Positions 16,430-27,136 of a stretch of DNA of 64,000 nt are shown piece by piece; the first letter of the stretch is position 1, and each line of letters starts with the position of its first letter. The translations under genes and the position numbers were made by a program. Under the pieces are notes generated by a model, which had not been told where the DNA came from, ran no database searches, and saw nothing but the letters and a program-made list of their open reading frames with translations. Source of the stretch: Hoeflea prorocentri (GTDB lineage Bacteria > Pseudomonadota > Alphaproteobacteria > Rhizobiales > Rhizobiaceae); assembly GCF_027944115.1 (NCBI RefSeq), contig NZ_JAPJZI010000001.1:2418001-2482000 (forward strand), in the 5' to 3' direction.

Positions 16430-17923
16430 TCAGCCTTCATGGTTGGCGCGGATGAACTCATCGAGCAGCCGCACACCGAAGCCCGACGCCCAGGAGCGGT
16501 TGATTTCGGTTTGCGGAGACCCCATCGCAGTTCCGGCGATATCGAGATGAGCCCAGGGAACATCGTTGACGAAGCGCTGCAGGAACTGCCCGGCGGTGAT
16601 CGAGCCGGCCCACCGGCCTCCGACATTCTTCATGTCGGCGAATTTCGAATCGATGAGCTTGTCGTATTCGGGTGCCAGAGGCATGCGCCACACCTTCTCG
16701 TCCGTCACATGTCCGGCGGCCGTGAGCTGCGTGCACAACTCATCATCATTTGAAAAAAGGCCTGCATGATGATGCCCGAGGGCGACAATAACCGCTCCGG
16801 TCAAGGTTGCCAGGTTGATCATGCATTGCGGTGAGAAACGGTGCTGACAATACCAAAGCGCATCGCACAGGACGAGCCGGCCCTCGGCATCCGTATTGAT
16901 GACCTCGATTGTCTGCCCGGACATTGATGTCACGATATCACCGGGGCGCTGCGCGTTGCCATCAGGCATATTTTCAACGAGGCCGATTATCCCGATGACA
17001 TTGGCCTTGGCCTTGCGGGCGGCCAGTGCATGCATCAGTCCGATTACTGACGCGGCACCGCCCATATCGCCCTTCATGTCTTCCATGCCGGCACCCGGTT
17101 TTAGGGAGATGCCGCCGGTATCGAAAACGACGCCCTTTCCGATAAAGGCAACCGGTTTCTGCTTTGCCTTACCACCCTTCCACTGCATGATTGCAAGGCG
17201 CGGCGGGCGCACGGAGCCCTGAGCGACGCCGAGCAGAGCGCCCATACCGAGCTTCTTCATTTCCTTCTCGGTGAGGATCTCAACCTCGACACCGAGCTTT
17301 TCAAGCGCGCTGGCTTTTTTTGCAAATTCCACCGGTCCGAGGATGTTTGCAGGTTCATTGACAAGGTCGCGCGCCAGGGTCACGCCCCCGGCCACGGCCT
17401 GAGCGGACTGGAAAGCCTTCTTGGCGGCGGTCGCGTTCGGTGAGACAAGAATAACCGACAGGCTTTTTTTGTCATTGCCCTCACCGTTGCCGTTCTTGCG
17501 CGTCTTGTAGGCATCGAATGTGTAACTTCTGAGCAGCAAACCAAGAGCGAAATCGGACACTGCATCGGCTGTGATATCGGCCTCGTCTGCATCGATAAAA
17601 ATGGTAATCTGAGGGGATTTCTTTGCAAGACCGAGCGCGGCGCCACCAAGCCGCAGCCAGTCGCGCTGCTCAAGATCGGCCGGATCGCCAATCCCGAGAA
17701 TGGCAAGGCGATCCGCAGGACTTCCCTCCGGCACCAGCACATCGAGCGTTGAAAGTTTCTTGCCCTTAAATTCGGCGATTTCCATCGCCCTTGTCGCGAC
17801 ACCGCTCGGGTCTGCCGACGGTGCGCTGGGGGAAAGCCGGGCTTCGTCGCGACAAAGCAAGATGGCCAATCCACCCTTGATCGCGGAGGATTTGGAAAAT
17901 GTAATGTTTATTTTCTGCGACAT
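16430..17923 (-). CDS. pepA: Leucyl aminopeptidase (M17)
   Basis: A 497-residue cytosolic dizinc aminopeptidase. The M17 hallmarks are present: [17 protein letters not shown] (the catalytic lysine and a metal-binding Asp) near residue 265, and the signature [10 protein letters not shown] near residue 342. The N-terminal domain of about 170 residues fits the family. It removes N-terminal residues from peptides; PepA proteins in some bacteria also bind DNA. The start is supported by GGAG six bases upstream of ATG. It is the first gene of a minus-strand run with holC, the glycosyltransferase and the PAP2 phosphatase. Confidence 0.95.
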   Translation of the reverse strand: MSQKINITFSKSSAIKGGLAILLCRDEARLSPSAPSADPSGVATRAMEIAEFKGKKLSTLDVLVPEGSPADRLAILGIGDPADLEQRDWLRLGGAALGLAKKSPQITIFIDADEADITADAVSDFALGLLLRSYTFDAYKTRKNGNGEGNDKKSLSVILVSPNATAAKKAFQSAQAVAGGVTLARDLVNEPANILGPVEFAKKASALEKLGVEVEILTEKEMKKLGMGALLGVAQGSVRPPRLAIMQWKGGKAKQKPVAFIGKGVVFDTGGISLKPGAGMEDMKGDMGGAASVIGLMHALAARKAKANVIGIIGLVENMPDGNAQRPGDIVTSMSGQTIEVINTDAEGRLVLCDALWYCQHRFSPQCMINLATLTGAVIVALGHHHAGLFSNDDELCTQLTAAGHVTDEKVWRMPLAPEYDKLIDSKFADMKNVGGRWAGSITAGQFLQRFVNDVPWAHLDIAGTAMGSPQTEINRSWASGFGVRLLDEFIRANHEG

Positions 17924-18229
17924 GGGAGCTCCGGTTGTCGGTGGGCAAAGAAGACGGGCAAAAATCCGGACCCTGGAGGAGGTCTACGGGACAGATTGGC
18001 TTTTTCCAGCGCAATAACAAGTCCAGAATTTGGCGAAGCAGCGACATTGATGGTTTGTCGGCTGACAAAACGATCCCAAAGCTGCTCACCCGCACCGCCA
18101 AGACGATCTTATGAGTTAAAGAAATGTTTACTATCCTGATTTGCGCCATATTAGGTATAAACTGAATACAAAGAGATTCCGGTCGCAACACATGCAACCG
18201 GAGCGCTGGTTTGCCGGATCCCGTACCGA
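17924..18229. other. Divergent intergenic region between pepA and lptF
   Basis: 306 bp with no gene that I can support. It must hold the promoters of pepA (minus) and the lptFGD unit (plus). The stretch 18110-18170 is AT-rich; a weak -35/-10 pair (TTTACT at 18127, TATTAG at 18149, 16 bp apart) could serve lptF. No palindrome or terminator stood out. Confidence 0.4.
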
Positions 18230-19441
18230 ATGAAGTTATTGGAACGCTACATATTCCACCGTGTCTTCGTGCTTTCGGTCGGCACCCTGCTAACCACGGC
18301 GACGATAGCAATGACCACGCAGGTGCTGCTGCGCGTCAACCTGCTTAGCTCGACCGGCCAATCCCTTCTGACTTTTCTTGAGTTAGCCGGTCTTGTCATG
18401 CCGTCAATGTTCGTGATCGTGATGCCGTTCGCTCTGATGATCGGCGCCTCACAGACACTGAGCACAATGAATACCGATTCGGAGCTTGCAGTCATCGAGG
18501 CATCCGGCGGTTCACGGGCGCTGATCGCAAGGCCTATCCTGATCATCGCCGCGCTCATGTCCTTCGCCAGCCTCCTGGAGAGCAATTATGTGGAGCCCTG
18601 GGCCAACCGCCAGATCAGGGCTCTCATTGATCGCGCATCAGCCGACCTGTTTTCGGCGGCGGTGCAATCGGGCACCTTCCACAAGATTGAAAACAATCTC
18701 TATGTGAGCGTGGCGGAGAAGCTGCCGGGCGGCCGGCTTGGCGGGATCTTTCTTTCCGACCAGCGCGACGAAGACAGTGATCTGCTTTATTACGCCAAAT
18801 ACGGAACGTTCACCGAAACTGCAGGCAGGGACATTCTGGTTCTTTCCGACGGCGAGCTGCATCGCAAGGAAGTCAGCAGCGGAAACGTGTCGGTTATCCG
18901 CTATGCCACCTATGCGCTGGATCTGAGTCTGATCGGCGGGCAGGCCGGCGGTGGCGGCGGCTTAAAACCGAAGGAGCAGCCGACAAGCTATCTTTTTAAT
19001 CCCGACCTTGAAGACCCCTATTACCAGCACGCACCCCAAGAATTCCGCATGCGTATCCACAAACGCCTGTCGGAATGGCTGTATCCGCTCGTTTTCGGGT
19101 TCATTACGGTTTATTTCCTCGGAAAGGCCCATTCCAACCGGCACGAACAGGTCTGGAGCGTGCTGACTGCGGCCACCATAGCTTTCCTCATGAGAGGCTT
19201 CAGCTTCTATGCCATCGACGAATCGGCAACGAGCCGTTTGTTTGGCATCTTGTGCTTCGCGGTTCCCCTTGGCGGGATAGCAATATTCTCTTTGCTGATG
19301 ATCACGAACTGGACATTCAGGGCGCCGCGATATCTGGTTGACCAGTCATCACGGCTTTTGTCGGGTGATGAGCCCTTCCTGCGGGTCTTGCGACAATGGA
19401 TCAGCGATCTGCCCGGCACGAGACGGAAGGGCGCGCAATGA
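18230..19441 (+). CDS. lptF: LPS export ABC transporter permease LptF
   Basis: A 403-residue inner-membrane protein that starts MKLLERYIFHRVFVLSVGTL, with three N-terminal helices, a periplasmic jellyroll domain (about 125-280) and three C-terminal helices. LptF and LptG form the transmembrane part of the LptB2FG ATPase that extracts LPS from the inner membrane. The conserved ELAVIEASGGSRALIARPIL segment near residue 84 corresponds to the coupling region that contacts LptB. The TGA stop overlaps the lptG start as ATGA. Confidence 0.93.
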   Translation: MKLLERYIFHRVFVLSVGTLLTTATIAMTTQVLLRVNLLSSTGQSLLTFLELAGLVMPSMFVIVMPFALMIGASQTLSTMNTDSELAVIEASGGSRALIARPILIIAALMSFASLLESNYVEPWANRQIRALIDRASADLFSAAVQSGTFHKIENNLYVSVAEKLPGGRLGGIFLSDQRDEDSDLLYYAKYGTFTETAGRDILVLSDGELHRKEVSSGNVSVIRYATYALDLSLIGGQAGGGGGLKPKEQPTSYLFNPDLEDPYYQHAPQEFRMRIHKRLSEWLYPLVFGFITVYFLGKAHSNRHEQVWSVLTAATIAFLMRGFSFYAIDESATSRLFGILCFAVPLGGIAIFSLLMITNWTFRAPRYLVDQSSRLLSGDEPFLRVLRQWISDLPGTRRKGAQ

Positions 19442-20526
19442 TAGGCATTACGCTCTGGCGCTACCTGTTTCGCCGCTATGTGGTGATGACGTTTTGGTTC
19501 ATCCTCGGTGTCCTCGCAATCATCTACATGGTTGATTTCACTGAATTCTCCAGCCGGGCGTCGCGACTTCCCGGTTATACGATCGGGCTCGGCGCTTTCC
19601 TGTCGCTCTTGCGCCTGCCGAATATCATGCAGGAGACTGTGCCGTTCATCATCCTGTTTTCGTCCATGTCGGTCCTGCTTGTTCTCAACCGCAAATATGA
19701 ACTCGTGGTTGCCCGATCGGCCGGGATCTCCGCCTGGCAGTTCCTGATGCCGCTTTGCGCTGCGAGTTTTCTCATGGGCGTCGTGATGGCCACGATGGTC
19801 AACCCGTTCTCGTCCTATGCCCTTTCAAAGGTGCAGGAACTGGAGCTTGGACTTGGAATCAAGCGCGGGACGGTCGGCACGATAGAGCGCCCTCCCTGGT
19901 TACGGCAAAGGACAGAAGAAGGCATCACAATTATCGGCGCCGACAAGGTCGCCCGAAGAGGCCTGCTGCTTGGCGGCGCGACATTTGTGCGTTTCGATAA
20001 CGACGGATCGATCACCGAGCGGCTGGATGCCGAACAGGCGTCCCTGGAGCCCGGACGGTGGATTTTAAGCGATGTCACCCGGTTCGGCGACGATGGATTG
20101 CCCGCAGATGTCGACGAAATCGTCATAAAGACAAATCTGCGGCCGGAATTTGTCGAAGAATCACTGGCATCTCCACAATCGATTTCGTTCTTCGAGTTGC
20201 CGCGCAAAATTGAAGTGGCCCGCTCATTCGGGCTCGGCGCCAACGCATTTGCGATGCAGTACCAATCACTTCTTGCCTTACCGCTGCTTCTGGTTGCGAT
20301 GACCCTTATCGCAGCAACCGTGTCTTTAAAGTTTATCCGTTTTGGACAGTCCGGAACGGTTATTTTGGCTGGCATCTTGGCCGGCTTTCTGCTTTATGTC
20401 GTGACTGTGTTGGCGAAATCGTTTGGAACCGCCGGTGCTGTGCCTCCATTCGTGGCTGCATGGCTTCCTGCGATTGTCGCGTCTGCGATGGGGGTTACCG
20501 TGCTTCTCCACAAGGAGGATGGCTAG
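19438..20526 (+). CDS. lptG: LPS export ABC transporter permease LptG
   Basis: A 362-residue partner of LptF with the same 3+3 helix arrangement: MIGITLWRYLFRRYVVMTFW at the start, VVARSAGISAWQFLMPLC near residue 90 as the coupling segment, and three C-terminal helices. The frame is open 14 codons upstream, but ATG 19438 makes an ATGA overlap with lptF and gives the usual length. Its TAG stop shares one base with the GTG start of lptD (TAGTG at 20524-20528). Confidence 0.93.
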   Translation: MIGITLWRYLFRRYVVMTFWFILGVLAIIYMVDFTEFSSRASRLPGYTIGLGAFLSLLRLPNIMQETVPFIILFSSMSVLLVLNRKYELVVARSAGISAWQFLMPLCAASFLMGVVMATMVNPFSSYALSKVQELELGLGIKRGTVGTIERPPWLRQRTEEGITIIGADKVARRGLLLGGATFVRFDNDGSITERLDAEQASLEPGRWILSDVTRFGDDGLPADVDEIVIKTNLRPEFVEESLASPQSISFFELPRKIEVARSFGLGANAFAMQYQSLLALPLLLVAMTLIAATVSLKFIRFGQSGTVILAGILAGFLLYVVTVLAKSFGTAGAVPPFVAAWLPAIVASAMGVTVLLHKEDG

Positions 20527-22859
20527 TGGGGTCTGGGGCGATCTGCGAAAGGAATCGTTTGCGTATCGCAGGTCTGATTGCGGCCTTGGCTGCCTGTACG
20601 GCAGTGCTTGCACTGACGCCGGTGGCATCGGCGCAGACAACGAATGTGCCAGGAATTGACCTGCAAACTTCGCCCGATGCGCAGCTTCTCCTGACAGCCA
20701 ACGAACTGACCTTCAACCAGGACAACCAGACCGTCGTGGCCCGTGGCGCGGTGCAGGTTGAATATGACGGCTACCAGATGGTTGCCCGCCGGCTTGAATA
20801 TCACCAGGCAACGGGCCGCCTAAAGGCATTCGGCGATATTGAGATGGTGGAGCCGGACGGCAATGTCATCTACGCCCAGGAATTGGACGTCACGGATGAT
20901 TTTGCAGACGGGTTTGTCAATGCGCTGCGTATTGAACGTCCCGACAACACACGTATTGTCGCCGACAGCGCTCAACGTTTCGACGGAGAACGCACCACGC
21001 TGAATAACGGCGTCTACACGGCTTGCGAAATCTGCGAGGAAGACCCGTCAAAGCCACCGCTCTGGCAGATCAAGGCCCGGCGCGTTACCCAAGACGGCAC
21101 AACGAAGACAATAAGGCTCGAGGGCGCGCAATTCGAGCTGTTCGGACGACCGATTGCCTATCTGCCCTTTCTGGTGGTGCCGGATCACTCCGTCAAACGC
21201 AAAAGCGGCTTCCTGCTCCCATCGGTCAGCTATTCAAAAGAGCTCGGCGCCAAAGTCGGCGTGCCCTACTATTTTGCACTGAACCCTCACTACGACCTGA
21301 CCGTCACGGTTTCCGGCTATACGCGCCAGGGTTTTCTCGGAGAGGCTGAATTCCGCCAACGTTTTCATTCCGGACAACATGTCCTGAAAATCGCCGGAAT
21401 ACACCAACTCTCACCCGATGCGTTCGATGCCGGCACCGTTGATGCGGGCGTTGAGAACCGGGGCATGATTGCATCGCGCGCGGAGTTTCAGATCAACCCG
21501 CGCTGGACATTCGGCTGGGATGTCATGGTGCAGAGCGACAACAGTTTCTCCAACACCTATGGCATTGGCGGCTACAACGCCGTCACGCAGGCGTCTGAGG
21601 TTTATCTGACGGGTTTGTCGGGGCGGAATTTCTTCGATCTGCGCGGTTTCTATTTCGATATTCAATCGATCAACCCGTCCAGCACGGACGAAGAAGAACA
21701 GCCCATTGTCCACCCTTCGCTGGACTATTCGCGCACATTTGACAGGCCCGTTGCCGGCGGCGAGCTTAACCTGAACGTCAATCTGCTGAGCCTGACGCGA
21801 GACGAGGCTGAGGCGGATACTGTCAATGGCAGGTTCCCCGGTGTCGAGGGCACCAGCAACCGCCTGACAACCGAATTGGAGTGGCAGCGTACATTCGTAA
21901 CGGATGCGGGTCTGGTTCTGACCCCCCTCGCCGCAGCACGCGGCGACGTCTACTATCTCGATGTCGATGCACCGGTGGGATATACCGGCCCGTTTACAAC
22001 GCAGACAACACCGGCGCGCGGCCTGCTGACGGCCGGGCTCGAGGCGCGCTACCCGATCCAGATCACCGCGCCCACAGCGTCACATATCATCGAGCCCATT
22101 GCGCAGATATTTGCGCGCAATGACGAACAGCTTGCCGGCGGACTTCCGAACGAGGATGCCCAAAGCTTCGTATTCGATACCAGCACGCTTTTCCAGCGCG
22201 ATAAGTTCTCCGGCTATGACCGAGTCGAAGGTGGAACAAGGGCCAATTTTGGCGTGCGCTACACCGGCACCTTTTACAATGGCGTATCGCTGCGGGGTGT
22301 TTTCGGTCAGTCCTATCAGGTTGCCGGACTCAATTCATTCGCCACACCCGATCTGGTGAATGTCGGCACCTTCTCCGGCCTTGAAACCAAGCGTTCGGAT
22401 TATGTCGGCAGCATCGGCGTCGATCTTCCGCGGGGTTTTTCCATGACGGCGGAAGGACGGTTTGATGAAGAAACCCTCGATCTGCAGCGATCCGATGTAG
22501 GTATTTCCTACACAGGTCGTTATCTGAGCACGAACTTCGCCCACACCTCCGTGCAACCTCAGCCCGGATATGGCTCGACAACAAAACGAAGCGAGCTGAA
22601 AGGTGGCGCGTCCATCAAATTCGCGGAGTACTGGAAAGCTTTCGGGTCAGTTGCCTACAATATCGAGACACGAACGATGACGGACAATACAGTCGGCTTC
22701 GGCTACCATGACGAGTGTATTGCGATCACATTCTCCTACTCGCAGCAGCGTGATATCAATCAGGCCGTCGACTGGACAGTCGGCGCGAGAATTAGCCTGC
22801 GCACATTGGGCGACATCAATCTCGGCTCGAACACGATCAGTGATTTCCGCAATAACTAA
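20526..22859 (+). CDS. lptD: LPS-assembly outer-membrane protein LptD
   Basis: A 777-residue outer-membrane beta-barrel that inserts LPS into the outer leaflet with LptE. It has a signal peptide (about 1-36, ending ASA-Q), an OstA-type jellyroll (ANELTFNQDNQTVVARGAVQ near residue 52) with the conserved ACEICEEDP cysteine pair, and a long barrel ending ISDFRNN. Its central LptD segment contains LPFLVVPDHSVKRKSGFLLP. GTG 20526 is chosen because AGGAGG lies seven bases upstream and the hydrophobic signal follows at once; the frame is open 66 bp further up inside lptG. The gene overlaps lptG by one base. Confidence 0.93.
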   Translation: MGSGAICERNRLRIAGLIAALAACTAVLALTPVASAQTTNVPGIDLQTSPDAQLLLTANELTFNQDNQTVVARGAVQVEYDGYQMVARRLEYHQATGRLKAFGDIEMVEPDGNVIYAQELDVTDDFADGFVNALRIERPDNTRIVADSAQRFDGERTTLNNGVYTACEICEEDPSKPPLWQIKARRVTQDGTTKTIRLEGAQFELFGRPIAYLPFLVVPDHSVKRKSGFLLPSVSYSKELGAKVGVPYYFALNPHYDLTVTVSGYTRQGFLGEAEFRQRFHSGQHVLKIAGIHQLSPDAFDAGTVDAGVENRGMIASRAEFQINPRWTFGWDVMVQSDNSFSNTYGIGGYNAVTQASEVYLTGLSGRNFFDLRGFYFDIQSINPSSTDEEEQPIVHPSLDYSRTFDRPVAGGELNLNVNLLSLTRDEAEADTVNGRFPGVEGTSNRLTTELEWQRTFVTDAGLVLTPLAAARGDVYYLDVDAPVGYTGPFTTQTTPARGLLTAGLEARYPIQITAPTASHIIEPIAQIFARNDEQLAGGLPNEDAQSFVFDTSTLFQRDKFSGYDRVEGGTRANFGVRYTGTFYNGVSLRGVFGQSYQVAGLNSFATPDLVNVGTFSGLETKRSDYVGSIGVDLPRGFSMTAEGRFDEETLDLQRSDVGISYTGRYLSTNFAHTSVQPQPGYGSTTKRSELKGGASIKFAEYWKAFGSVAYNIETRTMTDNTVGFGYHDECIAITFSYSQQRDINQAVDWTVGARISLRTLGDINLGSNTISDFRNN

Positions 22860-23004
22860 CAATTGAATACAATATCTTGCCACCGGGCATACAAGAGCCG
22901 TATGTGAAGAAACGGGCCTTTATTTTGCCAAATTATGGGTGGGATTTACCGCAGTATTGAGTTTTGCGAGAATATCACTTCAGGGGGAGCGAGGAACTGG
23001 AAAC

Positions 23005-23958
23005 ATGATGAGCGGTCCTGCAACGAAACATATCGCGGTAGCAGCAAAAATTGCAGCCATGATGATGCTGGCTATTGTCACGATTTCAACACATGTTGCG
23101 CCGGCAATGGCGAACCGGGTTGCGATCGTCGTCAACGGCAGCGCCATCACATCCGGAGATGTCAACCGTCGGGTGAAGCTCCTGCAATTGCAGCGGGAAC
23201 GCGGAAACCTGAAGAAGAAGGCGCAAGAGCAGCTCATCGAGGAAGCCATAAAGATGTCAGAGGTGCGGCGGCTGCGCGCCAGCGCATCCGATGCCCAGGT
23301 CAACCAGTCCTTTGCGCGCTTTGCTTCTGCAAACAAGCTGTCCACCAAACAAATGTCACAGATGCTGAGCCAGGCCGGTGTGGGCGCCAATCATTTCAAG
23401 GAGTTCATCCGGGTGCAGATGTCATGGCCGCGCGTCGTGAACGCACGCTTCAGTTCGGGCGGCAGGATGAGCACAGAAGATCTTGTATCCAAAATGCTCG
23501 AGCGCGGCGGTGAAAAGCCGACGACAACAGAATATATCCTGCAGCAGGTCATCTTTGTTGTGCCTCAGTCAAAACGAAAGGCGATTCTCGGCAAACGGAA
23601 ACGGGAAGCCGAGGCGATGCGTGGACGATTTGTCGACTGCAACAGCACCCGCCAGTTTGCAAAGGGGCTGAAGGATGTTTCCGTCAGGGATCTGGGGCGC
23701 ATCATGCAGCCGGCATTGCCAGGTGAATGGAAGGCGCTGGTGGAAAAGACCCAGGAAGGCAAAACGACAAAGACCCGGGTGACGGATCGCGGCGTGGAGT
23801 TTATCGCCGTATGCACGAGCAGGCAGGTGTCTGACGATCTGGCGGCAGAAATGGTGTTTCGCTCCGAACAGGCCTCTGAAGACCCCGGTCAGAACCAGAA
23901 CAGCCAGAAATACCTGAAGGAACTGCGGGAACGCGCACGCATCCAGTACAACAATTGA
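23005..23958 (+). CDS. surA: SurA-like periplasmic chaperone / peptidyl-prolyl isomerase family protein
   Basis: A 317-residue exported protein. A signal peptide (hydrophobic IAAMMMLAIVTISTHVAPAMA) is followed by a SurA N-domain-like core: NRVAIVVNGSAITSGDVNRR, then EQLIEEAIKM and a helical region. The parvulin domain is diverged, and I do not see its usual motifs. The position between lptD and pdxA is that of surA in many proteobacteria, where the chaperone delivers outer-membrane proteins such as LptD. ATG 23005 (GAGGAA upstream) is preferred over an upstream ATG that would place 22 polar residues before the signal. Confidence 0.8.
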   Translation: MMSGPATKHIAVAAKIAAMMMLAIVTISTHVAPAMANRVAIVVNGSAITSGDVNRRVKLLQLQRERGNLKKKAQEQLIEEAIKMSEVRRLRASASDAQVNQSFARFASANKLSTKQMSQMLSQAGVGANHFKEFIRVQMSWPRVVNARFSSGGRMSTEDLVSKMLERGGEKPTTTEYILQQVIFVVPQSKRKAILGKRKREAEAMRGRFVDCNSTRQFAKGLKDVSVRDLGRIMQPALPGEWKALVEKTQEGKTTKTRVTDRGVEFIAVCTSRQVSDDLAAEMVFRSEQASEDPGQNQNSQKYLKELRERARIQYNN

Positions 23959-23976
23959 GCCGATAGGCGCGACGTG

Positions 23977-25017
23977 ATGCCGGGCTCGGGAAGCAAACCA
24001 AAACCGATCGCCCTTACCATGGGTGACCCGGCCGGAATTGGCCCGGATATCACATTGGCAATGTGGAAGCAGCGCAACGACAGGCAGCTTCCGCCGCTTT
24101 TTGCGGTATCCTGCCCTGCCCTACTTGACGAACGCGCCTCAGCCCTTGGGATCGATGTCAATATAAGCAAAATCCGGGCTCCTCACGAAGCGCTCGCATG
24201 CGGCGATCACTTGCCCGTCATGACGCTTGAGAACCCCGTCGGGGCGATAGCGGGGGCTCCCGATCCGGCAAACTCTCCGGCAGTTATTGAGTCGATTGAA
24301 CGCGCCGTTGCACTCACTGCAGGTGAAGAGGCTGCTGCCGTTGTCACCTGCCCTATTGCCAAGGAACAGCTTTATTCGGCAGGCTTCGCGTTTGCCGGTC
24401 ACACCGAGTTTCTGGCTGAATTGGCGGAGCGTCATTTCGGGTCCTGCCGGCGTCCGGTGATGATGCTGGCTGGCCCGCGCTTGAGAGCCGTTCCGGTGAC
24501 CATCCATATTCCGCTGCGTGATGTACCGGATGTTCTTTCCGAAGAGGCGATTGTCGAAACGGTTACAATTGTCGTGGACGATCTGCGCACTCGGTTCGGC
24601 ATCGACCGACCACGGATCGCAGTGGCTGGCCTCAATCCGCATGCCGGCGAAAAAGGCGCGCTCGGTCAAGAAGATGCCGATATTGTCGCCCCGGCAGTAA
24701 GCCGGCTGAAATCCGGCGGCGTGAACGCTGTCGGGCCCCTACCGGCCGATACCATGTTCCACGAGGCCGCTCGCAGCCAATATGACGCGGCCATCTGCAT
24801 GTATCATGACCAGGCCCTTATTCCGGCAAAGGCGCTGGACTTCGATCAAACAGTCAACACGACCCTTGGTCTTCCCTTTGTGCGCACATCGCCCGATCAC
24901 GGGACAGCTTTCGACATTGCAGGTACCGGCAAGGCGCGTGCCGATAGCCTGATAGCAGCCATTGAGATGGCTGCAATGATGATAGCGTCCCCCCGACTGA
25001 AAGCCGACCCGGAATGA
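23977..25017 (+). CDS. pdxA: 4-hydroxythreonine-4-phosphate dehydrogenase
   Basis: A 346-residue NAD-dependent enzyme of pyridoxal phosphate synthesis. It shows [18 protein letters not shown] at the N-terminus, the metal-binding region [11 protein letters not shown] near residue 140, [16 protein letters not shown] near residue 275 and [18 protein letters not shown] near the end. A GTG one codon upstream (23974) is an alternative start. It is 18 bp downstream of surA and overlaps rsmA by ATGA, the classic lptD-surA-pdxA-rsmA order. Confidence 0.95.
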   Translation: MPGSGSKPKPIALTMGDPAGIGPDITLAMWKQRNDRQLPPLFAVSCPALLDERASALGIDVNISKIRAPHEALACGDHLPVMTLENPVGAIAGAPDPANSPAVIESIERAVALTAGEEAAAVVTCPIAKEQLYSAGFAFAGHTEFLAELAERHFGSCRRPVMMLAGPRLRAVPVTIHIPLRDVPDVLSEEAIVETVTIVVDDLRTRFGIDRPRIAVAGLNPHAGEKGALGQEDADIVAPAVSRLKSGGVNAVGPLPADTMFHEAARSQYDAAICMYHDQALIPAKALDFDQTVNTTLGLPFVRTSPDHGTAFDIAGTGKARADSLIAAIEMAAMMIASPRLKADPE

Positions 25018-25850
25018 CCGCGATCGATGGGCTGCCGCCACTGCGCGACGTCATCAAACGCTTCGGCCTGGATGCACGCAAAAGCCTAGGTCAGAATTTC
25101 CTTCTTGACCTCAATCTGACCCAGAAGATTGCAAGAGCCGCCGGAGACCTGGAGGGCGCAACCATTCTGGAGGTCGGCCCAGGCCCAGGCGGCCTTACGC
25201 GCGCGCTGCTGGCAAACGGGGTCAGGAAAGTCATTGTCATAGAACGGGACCAGCGCTGTATTCCCGCCCTGAAGGAAATAGAAGAGCACTATCACGACCG
25301 TCTCGATATCGTTGAAGCGGATGCGTTGGAGACGGATTTCGCGGCGCTCGCGGGAAAGGAGACGGTCAAGGTCGTCTCCAACCTTCCCTATAATATCGGA
25401 ACGCCCCTGCTCGTCGGCTGGCTTCTGTCAGAGCCCTGGCCACCCTATTTCGCCTCGCTCACACTGATGTTTCAGAAGGAAGTCGCACAGCGCATTGTCG
25501 CCGCGCCCGGTTCAGGAGCGTATGGCCGCCTCAGTGTTCTTTCAGGCTGGCGAGCGGAGGCAAAGCTAGTGTTTGACGTTCCGCGTCAGGCGTTTACACC
25601 CCCACCGAAAGTAACTTCATCCGTTGTGCATCTTACGCCGCGGGCCGCGCCTTTTGAGTGTTCGGCAACCGCGCTTTCGATGCTCACACAGGCGGCCTTC
25701 GGCCAACGGCGCAAAATGCTTCGCCAGAGCCTGAAGAGCCTAGGCGGAGAGGCATTGCTGGAAGCGGCTGGAATCGACGCGCGGCGGCGTGCGGAAACCT
25801 TGAGCGTCGAGGAGTTCTGCCGGATCGCAACTCTCATGCGCAAGACCTGA
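25014..25850 (+). CDS. rsmA: 16S rRNA (adenine1518/1519-N6)-dimethyltransferase
   Basis: A 278-residue KsgA-family enzyme that dimethylates two adjacent adenines in helix 45 of 16S rRNA late in 30S assembly. It has [23 protein letters not shown] motif [17 protein letters not shown] near residue 46, and the catalytic [15 protein letters not shown] motif near residue 122. The C-terminal helical domain is complete. It overlaps pdxA by ATGA and ends 4 bp before the convergent ROK gene. Confidence 0.95.
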   Translation: MTAIDGLPPLRDVIKRFGLDARKSLGQNFLLDLNLTQKIARAAGDLEGATILEVGPGPGGLTRALLANGVRKVIVIERDQRCIPALKEIEEHYHDRLDIVEADALETDFAALAGKETVKVVSNLPYNIGTPLLVGWLLSEPWPPYFASLTLMFQKEVAQRIVAAPGSGAYGRLSVLSGWRAEAKLVFDVPRQAFTPPPKVTSSVVHLTPRAAPFECSATALSMLTQAAFGQRRKMLRQSLKSLGGEALLEAAGIDARRRAETLSVEEFCRIATLMRKT

Positions 25851-25854
25851 CGCT

Positions 25855-27045
25855 CTAGCCGCACCGCGGCCGGAAGACGGTGTGTTGAAGGGGCAGCATG
25901 GTCGCTCCCAATATCGCGGCATCGCCGTCGATGCGGCTCAGGAGAAGTTTGGGAAACGGTTTTGGGCCGCAATGAGTATCCTTCTGGGCCGGTTCACAGG
26001 CATTGATGAGCATCTGACGAAGTTGCCGTGGGGCCTCGCCGCCAAAGAATACCGCATTCGGATCCAGGATCGCGGTGAATGCCCGTATGCAAAGGTTAAG
26101 GCTCGGCATCACCTCCTCAATCCAATCAGGAACGCCTGGCCATTCAGGGTCAAACTCATCGAGCAACTGGCGATAGGTAATCTTCATGCCCCTGTCCGTC
26201 AGCCTCTTGTGGAGTTCGATGAGAGCCGGTCGATGAACCAAATTGTCGGGTGTGAAGATGGTTCCGATTTCACCGGCATTGCCATGCCCGCCATAGAGGG
26301 GTTTTTCATCCCATATCAGGCCGCATCCAAACCCGCTGGTGAATGACAGATAGGCAAAACATCTGAACTCCTCACCGCCACCGCAATACAATTCCGCAAG
26401 GGCAGCGCAGGTCGCATTGTTTTCAAAGAAGAACGATGGAGCGAAGCGGTTCCCAAACAACTCGCCGAGCGGGATAAGAGACCAATTGCCGATGTCTTTC
26501 GGTGTAACAAAACTGTTGGATTCCAGGGTACGGAAACCCTGAATTGAAGCTCCTACGCCGATAATATCACGCCCCGACAGCGGCCCTTTGCGTTGCAGAG
26601 CGGACAGGACATCTGTGATTTCACCAAGTACGGCTTCCCGGTCGTCCGGCGGCGCATCCAGCGCTCCGGCGCACAGTTCGGAGCCGGCCAGATCAGCCGC
26701 ACAATAGGTTATTCCGGCAACGCTTATGGATATTCCTATCGTCGCGGTCGTATCGGTATCAAGCACAATCTGGGGACTCGGCTTTCCCCTGCCCCTTATG
26801 ATCGCCTTTTGTGGCCTCAAGAGCCGTAGCGTAATCAACCCGTCAACAATCCGGTGGATGGATTGCTGCGCCAGATCTGTGAAGTCAGCGATTGCGGCAC
26901 GAGAAATCGAACCGTGCCGACGCACAATGTTCATAATCTCGCATTCGCTGTCCGAGAGCCGGTAACGACCCTGCCCGGCGGTCCCACCCAATTTCCGATT
27001 CCTTTCATGCGCGCCGGGATGCAACCCGGGCTTCACATTCCGCAT
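25855..27045 (-). CDS. ROK-family transcriptional regulator
   Basis: A 396-residue protein with an N-terminal winged helix-turn-helix (about 28-90: LSDSECEIMNIVRRHGSISR, then AIADFTDLAQQSIHRIVDGL) joined to a ROK sugar-kinase-like domain. The kinase-fold motifs GVGASIQGF, FENNATCAALAE and GGHGNAGEIGTI are present, but the zinc-binding CxCGxxGC cluster of classical ROK proteins is missing; its place is a short HRPALIEL loop. Such proteins usually repress sugar uptake or catabolism genes. The divergent glycerophosphodiester phosphodiesterase gene is the obvious candidate target (inference). The gene is convergent with rsmA. Confidence 0.85.
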   Translation of the reverse strand: MRNVKPGLHPGAHERNRKLGGTAGQGRYRLSDSECEIMNIVRRHGSISRAAIADFTDLAQQSIHRIVDGLITLRLLRPQKAIIRGRGKPSPQIVLDTDTTATIGISISVAGITYCAADLAGSELCAGALDAPPDDREAVLGEITDVLSALQRKGPLSGRDIIGVGASIQGFRTLESNSFVTPKDIGNWSLIPLGELFGNRFAPSFFFENNATCAALAELYCGGGEEFRCFAYLSFTSGFGCGLIWDEKPLYGGHGNAGEIGTIFTPDNLVHRPALIELHKRLTDRGMKITYRQLLDEFDPEWPGVPDWIEEVMPSLNLCIRAFTAILDPNAVFFGGEAPRQLRQMLINACEPAQKDTHCGPKPFPKLLLSRIDGDAAILGATMLPLQHTVFRPRCG

Positions 27046-27108
27046 ACAATCTGATCAGCGCGCCGATGCGGCAAGCAGCTAAACATCAGGGACAAAACCC
27101 AGGGTATA

Positions 27109-27136
27109 ATAATATTTGGCCACAACCTGAATTCAA
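27109..27136 (-). promoter_or_regulatory. Candidate sigma-70-type promoter for the ROK gene
   Basis: On the minus strand, TTGAAT (27131-27136) and TATTAT (27109-27114) are separated by 16 bp. They place the transcription start near 27102, about 57 nt upstream of the ROK start codon. The surrounding bases are AT-rich compared with the flanks. This is a pattern match only. Confidence 0.42.
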
